DNA from: Epiperipatus broadwayi | Taxonomy: Eukaryota > Onychophora > Udeonychophora > Euonychophora > Peripatidae | Direction of reading: 5' to 3' | DNA length: 64,000 bases | Assembly (NCBI GenBank): GCA_028023455.1 | Contig: JAQFVV010012416.1 | Location: 4,757,594-4,821,593, forward strand | Shown here: piece after piece, positions 47,155 through 59,560 of the stretch | Position numbering within the stretch: position 1 is the first letter of the stretch | Layout of the letters: every line of letters starts with the position of its first letter | Made by a program: the position numbers and the translations under genes | Notes under the pieces: model-generated | The model's input: the letters and a program-made list of their open reading frames with translations, nothing else | Databases searched by the model: none | What the model was told of the DNA's origin: nothing

Positions 47155-47409
47155 TTAAAACAGGCAAAACTCACTATACATATTGCCACACACAGAGTAA
47201 TCAATGGATGCCGAAGGCTTATACATAAAATCCCCATCTAATGCCTACTCATCCAATATCCCCAGACTAGTTTCTGGCTTGTGGCCTTCGTCAGTGAGGA
47301 GCCTTGGATCTGAGAGCACTGCACCTAGATCTTAGGATCTAATGCAACCCTCCAGCAGCCACCTTTTATCTCCACTTAACTACAAAACTATGATTTTTGC
47401 CTGTTTTAA
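47155..47409 (-). mobile_element. Family A element with terminal inverted repeats, hammerhead-bearing
   Basis: 255 bp bounded by TTAAAACAGGCAAAACTCAC (47155-47174) and TTTTTGCCTGTTTTAA (47394-47409), inverted to each other. The hammerhead lies inside on the - strand. Flanking sequence ending ...AAGCATAAGAAGTGGTGG is shared with the family A copy near 52250, so the repeat family extends beyond the inverted ends. Confidence 0.8.
47251..47309 (-). ncRNA. Type I hammerhead ribozyme motif, family A
   Basis: On the - strand: stem I strand ATCCAA-ggc-TCCTCA, core CTGACGA (complement of 47288-47294), stem II GGC-cacaa-GCC, GAAA (complement of 47271-47274), CTAGTC with GTC as the cleavage triplet, then TGGGGA-ta-TTGGAT. 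Stem I is two 6-bp helices separated by an internal loop (one T-G pair). Weak point: the pair next to the core in stem II is A-A instead of G-C. The core bases and the GTC site are intact. Ribozyme nature is an inference from the fold. Confidence 0.65.
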
Positions 47410-50354
47410 CAACAATTATACACAAGCATAAGAAGTGGTGGTAATGTTATATTTATACTTTATGATAAAGAATTCATTCACTTTTTTAAATCAATTGTCT
47501 TGCTTTTTTTCTAACTTCACAAAGTCCAGTAATATATTATTTAGCATTGGACAGGTTAAAATTTTTTTAAAGGTGAATAAGATAACCAACTCTACATTAT
47601 AGATGATAGCTTTTATAAAAATTAGTTCGTTATTTTACCACCTTCAACATCACCTTCAGATCTAACATCTGTGCATGTAGCTGATATATTAACAGTTTTT
47701 TTTTCTAGTCCTTTACTAATCATACAAAGATTCTACTGCAATCTATGAAAATTTATTGACAGTTTAATTTATCTGCTGTGTTTTGATTATCATTTTTGAA
47801 AGAAATCATAACACTTAATTGCATATATCAAAAATAAGATTAAAAACAGGTTCAAACAATTTTAAACGATTTTCATTATGCCAATTACTTAATAATTATA
47901 ATAAGCCAATAAACATCACATGACCACCACTTCTTATACTTGAACTATTTATGTATTAATAAAAGCTAATATTTACAACATTATTAAATCAAACCGGAAG
48001 TTACTGTAACCCCCCAATGAGCTATATATAAATTAATATATATAGATCACTGAAAGTTTATAGTAACTTCTGCTTTAATTTCAACTATATTTCGGCTATC
48101 ATTGTTAATATTTACAACATTATTGTAGATTACATGTCTTCCTAAATAATCTAAATAATAACAAAACTCACGTGATTTTTACAATATCTAGATTCACTTT
48201 TTAAGCCTTCATCTGTGAAAATCATTGAGTAAGATGAAATTGATGGTTTTTGTTCTTTTTGAAATTTCTTTCAAATTTGATGCATTATCTTAAGTACAAT
48301 CAGAAAAAAATAATGAAAAGATAATGAGTATTATTTAACACTTGGATGATTTATGTGTAGATACATTATATTTAATATGAATATTATATCTTCCATTATT
48401 ATCACTAACAGTTAGTACAAAATAATATTTGGTTAATATATTAATTCTTTAGAAAGTTAAGAGAGTGAATCATTTATTTATTTATTTTTTAAATTTTGCT
48501 TTCTATTTTGAACACTTCATAAAATAAGTATGGCGAATCAGTGTTAAATACAAACATAAAACAATTAAGATAAAATCTAAATAGTCCCTTTTAAACATAA
48601 GATTTGCAAAGCAAAATAACCAAAATTTGTTTTCTTTCAGAAGGCAATTATTAAACAGTTCCTATGTAGTCATAATATATTTTAACAATCTCCAGCTCTG
48701 CAATTTGAAATAAGTATTGTTTCTTCATTTTAAAAGATTAATTTGAAGTGTTGTATCAAGTTTTAAAGATGCCCGGGTTAAATTAGCAGATAGTGGGTTT
48801 TTTTCTTCCTTTACCCACTAAGCATACTGGTCTGATAACGTTTCTAATAAAATGAGAATCCAGAATAATAAAAAAGAAAATTGATTTTTTTTATACTTTC
48901 TGTTTTTATTAAATTGTGATTGCAAAACAATCCATAGCTGAGTCTTTGAATATTTATTTCATATATGGTAAGGAAATTGCCAGTTTGTGGCTCAAAGTAA
49001 AGGATTCTAGTATTACTTTTGATTCTGAAGTATCGTAATCAAATTTAGTTGAAACAATTATTAAAATTAAAGTGAACAGGTGGAACAGGAAATGTGGCTC
49101 ACAGATCAAACTTTTACAATAGGGTAGATAAAAATGTATTTTGGTAGACTGACAAATTTTGTTAATAGTTATAATAAAGTTGGAGACAATACTCTTATAT
49201 GCTACACTGCACTGAATCTAGTGCTGAATCACTGTTTTACAAAAAAGAAATGACACGATGACTAATAAAAGTTGAGGGATTAGGTCTCAAGAATAAATGG
49301 TACTAAGGACTTAAAGAATATGAATTGGTTTTAATTAACCATCCAATTTGGAGTAAATATTATATGAACCTAACGTATTGGTAGAGCTACTAATTCAATT
49401 GCAGAAGATTATGATTTTTGTAACTAGCAAATGTATTGAATAAGATTAATACTTGAGAGCCTTTTTCTGTAATTGTTTGACAATTTTATACAGAATCACA
49501 GAAGTATATTCAAAGAGTGAATTTTAGTTAATAGTAGGACTGTAATTATAATGATAAGATGATGATGCTCAGAGCGGAAGAGTGCGAGCAAAAAAAAAAA
49601 AATTGTTTATCCATAAATAATATTAAGAAAATAAAGTAAAAAAACTTGTTTAATATGCAATAAATAGAAATATAAACTTGAAAATATTAGAAAGTATAAT
49701 TATATAATCCACTATTAAGAATTAAACATGATCCAGGAATCCATAGTATCACGAATAATAATTACTCATTAATATATCATAACAAGCATATACATTGTGT
49801 CAAAGTACGGAGTTTCATTTCCTCTGTGGAACTGTAATAAAGAATACAAAAAACAATAAAACCCATTTTTCTTTTGTCCCTTCCCCCAAGAATCGTAGCA
49901 ACATAATAGGTTATGAGCTGTTCACTACTTAGGATTCATAAAGCTTAAAGCACACAATGTTAGAGAATTGATACATTTCAAAAGGAGGCTTAAAAATATT
50001 TCCGAAAACTGAAAGACCTCTTAGCTAGAATATTGTTGAACTATCGCAGGTACTTTAATTGTGCCATGTTTTGAGAGTAAATCTCTGGTCCATCACAGAC
50101 CAATTTATTGACAAATTTCAAAGTTCTATGCCACACATTCATTGATGACTTTAAATAAGTTCCTTTATTATTATTATCACAAACAAGGTCAAGAGGTTTT
50201 TATTAAATTATTAAGATAAAAGTCTCATAGATTTGTGAGTTTGTTTAAGCATGAAGGCTGTCATTATATAACTTGCATGTAGTAATCAGTTGAATATTGG
50301 CATTTATAATTATATATATATTTTAAAGAATTTATTATATTTGTGTATTTTTAG

Positions 50355-50481
50355 TGATTGCTGTCATGAATTATTAGGCCATGTACCTCTTTTTGCCGAT
50401 CTGTCATTTGCTCAGTTTTCACAAGAAATTGGATTAGCATCTCTTGGTGCACCTGATGAAGAAATTGAGAAATTAGCCACA
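50355..50481 (+). CDS. PAH: PAH exon g: iron-binding HExxxH exon (human exons 8+9 fused)
   Basis: 127 bp. The acceptor TTTTTAG ends at 50354 and the donor GTAAGG starts at 50482. It encodes [20 protein letters not shown], then [22 protein letters not shown]. The two iron ligands of the 2-His-1-carboxylate site are the His codons at 50365-50367 and 50380-50382 (human His285 and His290). The size equals the sum of recalled human exons 8 and 9 (70+57), so the intron between them is absent here. GAPDE rather than GASEE supports PAH over tryptophan hydroxylase. Confidence 0.97.
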
Positions 50482-51339
50482 GTAAGGTTTTGTTTTTGTG
50501 TCATATAATTATTTATATTGCTGTTTTTAAATAAATACAAATCAATTTTGTTAGACATTTTTTTAGATTATTTTTAATCAAAGAAACAAAATATTATGAA
50601 AGTTTAACAAAGAATTAAACACAAGCTTGCTTATTTTATTTAAAATGCAATTTAAATAGAATTTTTCTGCATTATATATTTTACAAATGGCTGCATTCAG
50701 GATCTGTATTAAAAAATTGAAAAATAATAAATCAAAATTACAAAATTCACTATTAGAAAAGCCAATCATTTTGAGGAAAAAAACAAACAAATTATGCAAA
50801 TTCCTCAATTCTTAAAAACCTTAATTTGTTCATGAATCATTTTTTAAAAAATTCATCATCCCTATAATGAATAATATTTCTATAGTCATTCATTAAATGA
50901 ATAATCTCTAACCTAATAATTGACTAATAAAAATTATTAATATTATCCCTATGTTTGTTTCAATATAGTAATTTTCAAAAATAAAAACAATTCTTTTAAA
51001 TGAGACAGAACTAGATATAAAATTATGATTTTTATCCTCAAAAATGAACATAATTAAATATATGAAACATAGGGATAACAATATATTTTTATATGCTATG
51101 ACATATGAAAAAAAAAAACTATATTTTTTAAATTGGTTCAGGCAAAAAAAATCAAGTTTTGCAAAAGTTTGGTGCAATTTGTGCCATTTATTTCATTATT
51201 TACATAAAACAGTGTCACAGTAATAAATAAGTATTGGAAGTATATATATAATGTTTTGAGATTAAGTCATTGCAAGTGTCTTTAAATAATTGAAGTGCCC
51301 TCTAGCTTCAACACATGACAATACATTTTAAAAGCAAAA

Positions 51340-51970
51340 GAGAATTGCCTTTTATCTCCTTTATATATCTGGAGAATTGCCTGCAGATAGTTGAAATGAA
51401 TTCATTCCAAAACATTACATACAAATATTTAGTACAGTAAATTTTTATTTATTATATATTTATTCTAATAAACACAGTGCTAAAGTATCTATAAATAAAA
51501 GAAAGAAAACCATCTTCCATGAGCTAAATATAAATGTATGCATCTGCATTTTATTGTTAGAAGAAAATGAGAATTAAACCATACATCACTTTACTCTAAG
51601 CCTGGGAATTTAAATAAGGCTTGATTTCTCTGATGAGTGCAGAAATAAGGACTAATTTCAAACCCAAGCCAGGTGTAATGGCAGAAATAATTGTTTGAAG
51701 TTATACTTAAATAAGCAGAGGTGCAAAACAGTAACAACTCTCTCCATACAACAGTGCCACTCAGTGCAAACCATAGTAATCAATGAATATTAGAAGATTT
51801 GTGCATAAAAATTCTCATCTAGTGCCTACTCATCCAATATCCCCAGACTAGTTTATAACTTATGGTCTTCTTTAGTGCAGAGCCTTGGATCTGAAAGCAC
51901 TGACCTAGATCTTTGGATCTAATGCAATCTTCCAACAGCTATCTCTTATCTTTTTAGTTAACTATAAAAC
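51340..51970 (-). repeat. Family A composite, minus strand
   Basis: 51750-51970 is a - strand family A copy (core decayed to CTAAAGA, GAAA to TAAA; stem I ATCCAA/TTGGAT kept at 51832-51837 and 51884-51889). Next to it, 51340-51740 is an inverted copy of the unit found twice at 52470-53060 (ATTTCTGCCATTACACCTGG on the - strand). Confidence 0.7.
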
Positions 51971-52286
51971 TCTTGAGTCCAAAATGAAAGCACAGTAATG
52001 TTTTCAATGCAAGCTCATTCATTTGTATAATCAAAAAGATTTGAACTCAGTTCAGTATCTGTATAGTTTGGTATCTTTGGCTTTTTAATAACCATTGGAC
52101 AGGATTGGTATTAACAGTTTGTGTAAACACAAGAAATAGTGATCATATGATGTTTAAATGGTTTAAACAGAGATAAAAGGTAGTATCTCATTTTATAAAC
52201 TTTTGAAAATAATAAATAGAAATCATACAATCATAAATATTACATATCACATGATCACCATTTCTTATGCTTGCTTATAACTGTTG

Positions 52287-52462
52287 TTAAAACAGGCAAA
52301 AACTCACTGACGAAGACCACAAGTCAGAAACTAGTCTGGGGATATTGGATGAGTAGGCACTAGATGGGGATTTTATGCATAAGCCTTCTGGCATCCATTG
52401 ATTACTCTAGCTTGTTGTATGTGGCAATACATATATATATAGTGAGTTTTTGCCTGTTTTAA
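52287..52462 (+). mobile_element. Family A element bounded by perfect 21-bp inverted repeats
   Basis: TTAAAACAGGCAAAAACTCA(C) at 52287-52307 is exactly inverted at 52442-52462. Inside: hammerhead core CTGACGA (52307-52313), GAAA (52327-52330), GTC ending 52336, then the family order to CATTGATTACTCTAGCTTG. The stem I 5' strand present at 47304-47309 is deleted here, so only four pairs of stem I remain. Confidence 0.8.
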
Positions 52463-52469
52463 TCCTAAA

Positions 52470-53190
52470 TATGGTCTGCTTATTTTCATTTACATATAAT
52501 TTAGCATTGTGTTTATTAGAATATTTATATGTTACTTCTATTTATTACTTGCAAAGATTTATAAAATCAGATGAAATCTCCTATTTATATTCATTTAAGT
52601 ACAAGTTCAAATTATTATTTCTGTCATTACATCTGACTTGAGATTGAAATTCACTCTTATTCCCAAAGATGTTAGAATAATCGAACCTTATTTAAAATCT
52701 AAGGTTTAGAGTAAAATGGTATACCATTTTAATCTTAATTTTTCTGACAATGAAATGTGGATAGATACTTTCATATTTTCACAGTGCATGGAAGTTAAAC
52801 TGCTTTCTTTTATTTGCATATACTTTAATGCTGTGTTTATTAGAAAATTTATTATTATTGTACTTCTATTTACTATTTTCAAAGGTTTATAAAATGAAAT
52901 GTCTCTTACCTTTATTTATTTGAGTTCAAACAATGATTTCTGCCATTACATCTGTTTGCAATTTGAAATTCACCTTTGATCAAACACTTTTCACAAATAT
53001 CAAGCTTTATTAAAAACCCAAGACGTAGATTAACCTGGTATACTATTTAATTTTCCATTTCTTTGCCTATAAAATTAGTTCAGATAGAGATAAGGATAGT
53101 AGTGGATATGGATTTAGTAACACTTTCAGCATTGATTATTTAAGCTTACAATAGGTGGCAGTACTTGGATAGAATATATAGAGATTATTC
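52470..53190 (+). repeat. Two tandem ~324-bp units followed by a family A fragment
   Basis: GTGTTTATTAGA occurs at 52509 and 52833, and CATTACATCTG follows in both units, so the repeat is head to tail. At 53080-53190 a family A 3' part follows (TTAGTTCAGATAGAGATAAG, GATATGGATTTAGTAACACT, CATTGATTATTTAAGCTT). Confidence 0.7.
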
Positions 53191-54174
53191 CTGAAAAGCA
53201 TTATGGAGTCAATGATATTTTATTTTGTTTTTATATTATTTAAGTGTGATACCCTTTGTCCTTGCTGCGATCAACGTTGTCACCGAGACTGTATGTGCAA
53301 CTCTTAATTGTACCTAAATTGTCATAAGTTCACTAAAATATTATCATTACTGTTGTGTCTAATGCCTTCTTGAACTTTGATACAGATAAATAAACTGCCA
53401 ATTCAATCTTTGGCAATTTATCATCTGAACGAAAATGAACCAGAAGGTGTTTTTTGAGAGCTGAGTTTAACCATAACTAGCAAGTCAATAGTGATGCAAT
53501 AACTAGTAATCCTTGAACTGATGCAGATATGTTAAGTTGACTTACAGATCATTGTATGATTTGTACAACATGGGAAATTCAAAGCAAGCTGGTCACAAAG
53601 AGTAGAAATCAATGATTAGGACTTAGAAATAGACAGTATTGATAAATTAATAGTAGCTAATATCTGTTATGAATTATTTTAGATAAGAAATAGTTATATT
53701 ACATCATAGTGCATTGTTTAAAGTGAGTGGTCTATCCTCACGCTTTCACTTACAGTACTTAAGATTTGCCCATATATAAGCATTTGGGTTGGATAGAATA
53801 AGTGGATTCATTTTATTCTTTCCTAAATACTATATCTCATGTTGGGAGTGAAAGTACTCATTTATTATTTAACACTCGTAAAAAGCGCACAATAGCTTGA
53901 ATGGCTGATTAAATGTATTACAATTAGAAACAGGCTAAAATAAATGTTTAAATACAATAATGCATATTTTGAATATTTAAAAAAAATTATATATAAATGA
54001 ATTGAATACCATTCTTGTTTCAAAATAGAGAATTTTAGTGCATGTGAATGATTTTATCTAACACACATACAAATATATCTATATACAATTTCAAGCTGTA
54101 GTATCTAGTGATAATAGGCAAAAGAAAATTGTATTGTAAAATTACAATGGTTTTAATTTTTTTTTTTTTTCTAG

Positions 54175-54270
54175 TGCTATTGGTTTACTGTCGAATTTGG
54201 TCTCTGTAGACAAGAAGGAGAGATTAAAGCTTATGGAGCTGGGCTTCTATCTTCTTTTGGTGAATTGCAG
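54175..54270 (+). CDS. PAH: PAH exon h: third iron ligand (human exon 10 equivalent)
   Basis: Thirty-two complete codons, 96 bp, equal to recalled human exon 10. It follows a long T tract and CTAG (ends 54174); the donor is GTGATT from 54271. It encodes [20 protein letters not shown] and then [12 protein letters not shown]. The Glu codon 54193-54195 in TVEFGL is the third iron ligand (human Glu330). The donor GTGATT is weaker than the others. All three metal ligands are therefore present and the enzyme looks catalytically competent. Confidence 0.97.
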
Positions 54271-54559
54271 GTGATTGTAAAAATATTTAAATTGGTGCAT
54301 GTTTTACCTTTTTTATGTCACTTGTAATTAAATTAATAAGTTTAATTAACTGAATAAAATTGTGATCATAAATTTTAAATTTCCATGTGATTTAGTGCAG
54401 TAATAGGAAGACGGACTCAAGAGTTAAAGGCAGCTGAATTGAAACTCACTTTGTCACTTATGATTGCTGAACCATCTTAAGAGTTGAGAAATTAACTATT
54501 TGATGATTATTATTAATTATAAATGTGTGAACTGTTGACTGTGCCATTTTTATAGATTG

Positions 54560-54780
54560 ATATTAAGCATCACATGTTCACCATTTCTTATGCTTACACA
54601 ATCTAATAACACAAGCAAATTTCTGTATACAATGTTGCCACCTAGTGCAAGCCATAATAATCAATGGATACTATCTCCATATACAATAGATAGGGATTTG
54701 ATGCACTAACCTTCTAGTACCCATTGATTATTATAGCTTGCACTAGATGGCAATACTGCATGGAGTATGCCATTTTTATA
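54560..54780. repeat. Family A inverted pair
   Basis: Begins with the family edge ATCACATGTTCACCATTTCT. Then ATGTTGCCACCTAGTGCAAG with CCATAATAATCAATGG is inverted as CCATTGATTATTATAGCTTG with CACTAGATGGCAATACTGCA. No ribozyme core is left. Confidence 0.7.
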
Positions 54781-55957
54781 CTTATAAATTTTTAAAAAAG
54801 TTTATTTTCAAATTATTGGTGTCAACTCTCTGGTTAATGAGAAATTATTGATTAATATATAAACAGTTCTTTCAATTTATATACTAAGTTGAGTTGATAT
54901 TCTAAACAAATCATAACATCTCATAAAAACTATATATATATATATATGGTAACGGGATGGGGAATTGAAAGAGCTGTTCTGGGGTGATGGAAAATCAACC
55001 CCAGTCAACAAATAAATATTTCAAATAAAATTAATTTAAATAATGGGATAAAATATTAAAGTAAGATATTACAAAATATATAAGCAATTGTATATATTCA
55101 AGAGAGCATGAGATCACTCAGAAATCAGCCAGCTAATTCCTTAGAACAACTAAAAGTACAATTAATCATGCATCAACCAGCATTATCAATAAGTAAAAGT
55201 ATAAATAATAATCCTCCACCAACAGCAGTGATGGGAATATCATCAAAATAAATTAACAGTCAATCTGCTGACTGAATTTGAACTGGGTCTACTGTAGACC
55301 AGGCCAACTATTTAGCCTTTATTAGCTTGGACAATTATTTAAATATAATTTGGGTGTACCAATTAAGTGCTCAACCACCAAAATACAAATACAAACAATA
55401 ATGCTGGAATATTAAAACATGTTGATCATTATCAATGTTCTGGCCACTTAGTGTCATTAATGCACTGGCAAACTATAAATTTATATTCTAATAAAACTAA
55501 ACTAAAATAAAATGTAGTGCAGAGGCTTTAAAGAATATTATCTTAGTGTCAATCTAGAATCAACTAAATGCCCCTAAGCACTAAATATACATCTCCATTC
55601 ATATATATCAGCCGTTAAACTTGAATCTAGCTCAGAACACAAGTTCAAGTATTGTTATGGTGACCAAGAGATGATGCAATACAATTTTTAACAATTGAAT
55701 TCAAGTTTATTAATAATAAAAAAACTAATGAAATTAAGGTCTCTATAATATGGCTATACACATAAGCCATTTGATTTTAACATACAATTTTAAAAAGTTA
55801 TCACATTTGTGATTTATATATATATGTGTGATTTACAAAATTCAAATCATGTTGATTTACATATATGTGCTAATAGGTTTATTTAAAACCAGACAACACA
55901 CAGACATGTGGCTTAATATAAAATGAACATTTTTGAATTGATATTTAATACTAAAGA

Positions 55958-57030
55958 AATGATTACATTTTATAAATAACTTTATTGAAAAACCATATGT
56001 AATAATGATACAATTGTAAATCTAAAATAATAGTTATCTATGTTACTCAGGCAACCAGATGTTCTGAGGTGGTCACTGGTGTTGTTTAATCCAGCTTAAT
56101 CAGGCTCCACATGTTGTCAAATAAGAATCTGGATGAGATGATTCTGTCCTTATGGCGAAATTCCTTTAGCTTGGAAATGAATGTGTCTTCAGGCTTGGGA
56201 TGAGGAATGGTAAACTTGTTGCAACATCTGGCCATCCAGATGGCATAAGTGATAAAGGTCGAGAATCTTGTGGTGACATAATCCCTGGACAGGAAGCAGC
56301 TCTTGATATTTAAGATTTTGTTCAGGGAAATGTGGCAGTTGTGAGTAATGAAAGTTCTGATTTTGTCATATGCTGGGCAATCATTTATCATGTGATCAAA
56401 GGTTTCACAGGTTCTATGGCAGTTGTGACACGTAGGATCTATGTTCTTGAGGAATCTCCTGTAGTGCAGGAACCAGTTAGTCTGGAGTGAATTCAGGTTG
56501 ATTTTCACTGAAAGTCCAGGAACCTTGGCTCCAGCTTGAGATGCCTGAAAAACCTGATGACTACCTGATTGTTACCACTGAGGTAAGGAATGGTAGCATT
56601 TTGTGTGGGAGATAGCAGGTTATGAGCATCCCAAATAGAGATTTTCTGTCTGAATACTAGAGTTGAGTGGCCATTGTGAGCGAGAAGGTAGCCAAGTATC
56701 TGATTTAGCCAGCTTATCTTCGAAGGTGGAGGTCTGTCTGACGGAATGACTGGTTGTTCCATTACAATCTGGAGAAATTTCTTTTGGAGGATGTGGATCA
56801 GAGATTGACACTTTTGGTAATATATTGAAAAAGTTGCATGCAATGACACCATTATTTTTCCTATGTTGCTGCATGCATTCAATTCCTATGGCTGCTGTTT
56901 TACCATTCCATAAAAGCTGTGCACAGATTCGGTTGATTTTGGTGTTGAAAGTCTTTGTCATGTTAATTATGGGTAGATAGTAGCTAATCTTTGTCATTAC
57001 CTTGATATTGAGGAGAATGATTACATTTTA
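55958..57030 (-). mobile_element. 5'-truncated LINE with perfect 15-bp target duplication
   Basis: AATGATTACATTTTA lies at 55958-55972 and 57016-57030. Between them, on the - strand, is the 3' part of a LINE: frames 56997-56620 and 56882-56505 (overlapping, frameshifted) encode VMTKISYYLPIINMTKTF, ICAQLLWNGK and then ISWLNQILGYLLAHNG. Frame 56508-56086 ends the protein. AATAAA precedes the 3' end (complement of 55980-55985). It differs from the RTE copies. Confidence 0.88.
56086..56508 (-). pseudogene. LINE C-terminal domain with CxxC-type zinc knuckle
   Basis: 140 codons. At residues 31-49 it shows CHNCHRTCETFDHMINDCPA, the C-x2-C-x8-H-x4-C motif found at the C-terminus of many LINE ORF2 proteins. 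It starts with MKINLNSLQTNWFLHYR, the usual linker after the reverse transcriptase. It ends with MWSLIKLD and a stop. This frame is intact, but upstream frames are broken. Confidence 0.8.
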
Positions 57031-58819
57031 CATATATATCCTAATGGGTTTAATCAAAACACACATACACATATATATAATCTGCACACATATATATGGT
57101 ATAATAATTGATTAATTATAAAAATGAATTTTATTTTCTATCATGTTTGATAATAGCAAAAACTCATTTTTCTTTTTATAGAACAAGATTTACATGTGTG
57201 TGTGTGTGTGTTTAGCCATTTATGCACACTGATATTTACATATTCTAATTTGTTACAATTATAAAATTATTCAAAATATACTTTTCACCATTAATCCAAT
57301 ATTGAAAATATATAAAATCATGTTGCTTAATTCTTTCATAATAACTTAATATGTGTTTTTTAAAAAAAAATATCAATTTCTTGACCACTGATAAAAGTTA
57401 AATCCTCCTGCAGATATATTTTATTATTTAATACTTTTTGACAGATTATCTCTAAAAAGAGATTGGTTTTTTCAGCATGTTACTCTTTAACTAATGATAA
57501 TTTTCTTTTTGAAAAGGAAATAAAGTCAATTTTATGATGGGTCACTTTTTGACTGTTCATTAATTAATTATCAGTGCTTTTAGAATTGTCCATTCTTTAT
57601 TTTTTGATTTTTTTTTTTTACTTAAGCAAAATTATTTGCATTTGTTTCACTTTTAAAATGTCTCTCTTTCTCTCTCTTTTTATTAAATGAAAAATAAAAT
57701 CATTTTATATAATTAAAAATATAAATTTCCAAATGTCTTTCTGTTTCTCAATAAATGATTTAAAATAATCATTATTGATTATATATCTCACTTTTAGAAT
57801 GTGATTTTAAAATGAATTATTAAAAAAACTTATTTAAAATTTTCTTCATGCTACTCACCATTGTATATATGTTTATCTGAGCTTTTCTCTGCATATAGCT
57901 GAAATAGCATATGTATACCAATTTTTCAAGCTTTTTCTTGGTAAGCTTGGGTTTTTGGTCCATCAGAAAAGCATAATCCAGGCCTGTTGTCATCATCAGG
58001 AAAAGTATAATTCAGGTATGGTTGGCATTTTTTTGGTTCAACATAGACCTCAAGTCAGAAAACTGTCTTGACCATATTTGTAGCTATGAATTTCAACACA
58101 AAGTGGGTCATTTTCTTCATGTGAATCCAAACTCCACCATTAAACTGTAGAGAAGCTGCTTCCTTGCATTCTTACATCTTCATGCAGTTTTCTGCATAAT
58201 TCTGTCAGCCATCTCTGGCCAATAATTGCGGCTACTCTTTGCTACAGTTACCAACAAATTGTAACTAACTCTTACAAAAAATATTAGGCAAACTTTCCAG
58301 TTAGCTATTAGCCAACTGCTTCTCAAAAATATAAACCAGACTTTCTGGCCAGCTCTTACAAAATATATTTAGCCAAGACTGACCAAAAACTAAAAATCAC
58401 ACTGTTCTGGCCAGCTAAAAACTAAATCCAGACTGAACTGATATTTTTATCAGCTCTTTTTGTAAGAGAGGTGACAAAGACACTAAATTAAAAATTGTTT
58501 TTCTTATCTTTTCAAATAGATCACTAATCCTTTCAAAAGCATGTTTGAAGTTTTATTAAGGTGTGATATACAAAGATTTTTTAAAATAGATAATTTACCA
58601 ATTAATTAAAAGATTTCAAAAATACCTTACTTGTTTTTAAATTTCAAAATCAGAATATTAATAATAAAATTTTATTTTAAATTCTGTATTATTTAATCTT
58701 TTACTTACTTCAGGAAAATGTAGAAAAATATCTACAAAATTTTTGTGTGTTTATTTCTATTTTTCCTTTACTTCCGCACACACAACTATGTTGCTGTCTG
58801 CCATGTAACCCAACTGATT

Positions 58820-59560
58820 ACAATATATATCCATGTATCCAATTTAAAACTTCAACTGTCCATCTACTGATATTCCTGTCTAGCAAAATATCTAGCCCAG
58901 TTTCATTTTGGTATTTTAATTCTTTCAATAAAATCAATGATGCCTATTATTCTTTCACCCATATACAATATTTTGTTTTTGATCTTTTCTTGTTTCTCCT
59001 GTCAAACATCTCTTTATACTTCATTGAATGATCTAGATTATCTATATTATTCTTCTTTTAAGAATCCAAAACTCAGATCCATTAGAAGAACTGATAAAAT
59101 ATTTCTATTAAAAACCTTTCATACCAAAAACACTTCATCCAATTCTGTGATTAATTTCTTATGCTTCCATCTGAACAGTGTGTTTGAAATTGTTCATCTA
59201 ACTCATGATTTATCAATCTTTACTTTTCTCTTCTGACAAAATCCATTGAATATTAATACTTTGGGCATTTATCTTTAGTCCTATTTTCTTACTTTCATCA
59301 GGTAATTCTTGTAACATTTCCTGAAGGTTTAAAACATTATTTTCAAAAATAACATCATCATCTTCTTAAAATTTAGATGACTTAAATAATTTCCACTTAT
59401 TTTTGCTCTCTTAGTTCTTTATTTTAATCTTTAAAATACTTTTTTGTAAAATTGCTGTGAAAAATTTTGGAGATGTGGACTCACCCTGTTTCTCACTATT
59501 AATTTTTTTAGCTAATCATTGCAGTTTCATTTTGATAAATATTCTTCAGAATATGACAAA
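58820..59560 (-). mobile_element. RTE-like fragment including reverse transcriptase core
   Basis: Complement reads (with breaks) GESTSPKFFTAILQKS, a DDVIFENNVLNLQEMLQEL block and GLKINAQS, then the LTYGSETW region. The first D of the usual FADD is altered (EDDDV). It reaches further 5' than the copy at 4422. Confidence 0.8.

Larger units (their letters stand above)
43404..50354. other. PAH intron f (7.0 kb)
   Basis: Holds two back-to-back RTE fragments (45105-45730 and 45793-45955) and a 255-bp family A element with terminal inverted repeats (47155-47409). A related family A edge (ATCACATGACCACCACTTCT) lies near 47915. I see nothing else in 43500-45100, 46000-47150 and 48000-50300. Confidence 0.85.
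50482..54174. other. PAH intron g (3.7 kb)
   Basis: Most of the second half is family A material: an inverted unit (51340-51740) beside a degenerate hammerhead copy (51750-51970), a TIR-bounded copy (52287-52462), two direct ~324-bp units (52470-53060) and another fragment (53080-53190). A family B-like edge (ATGAATAATCTCTA) is at about 50898-50911. Nothing is recognised in 53230-54150 except a short Cys-rich open segment at 53252. Confidence 0.85.

Noticed and set aside
51620-51660. CTGATGAGTGCAGAAATAAG, a hammerhead core lookalike
   Set aside because: Only five bases separate CTGATGA from GAAA and they cannot form stem II.
53252-53310. Cys-rich reading DTLCPCCDQRCHRDCMCNS as an exon
   Set aside because: No acceptor or donor fits, a stop follows at once, and I cannot place it in a family with confidence.
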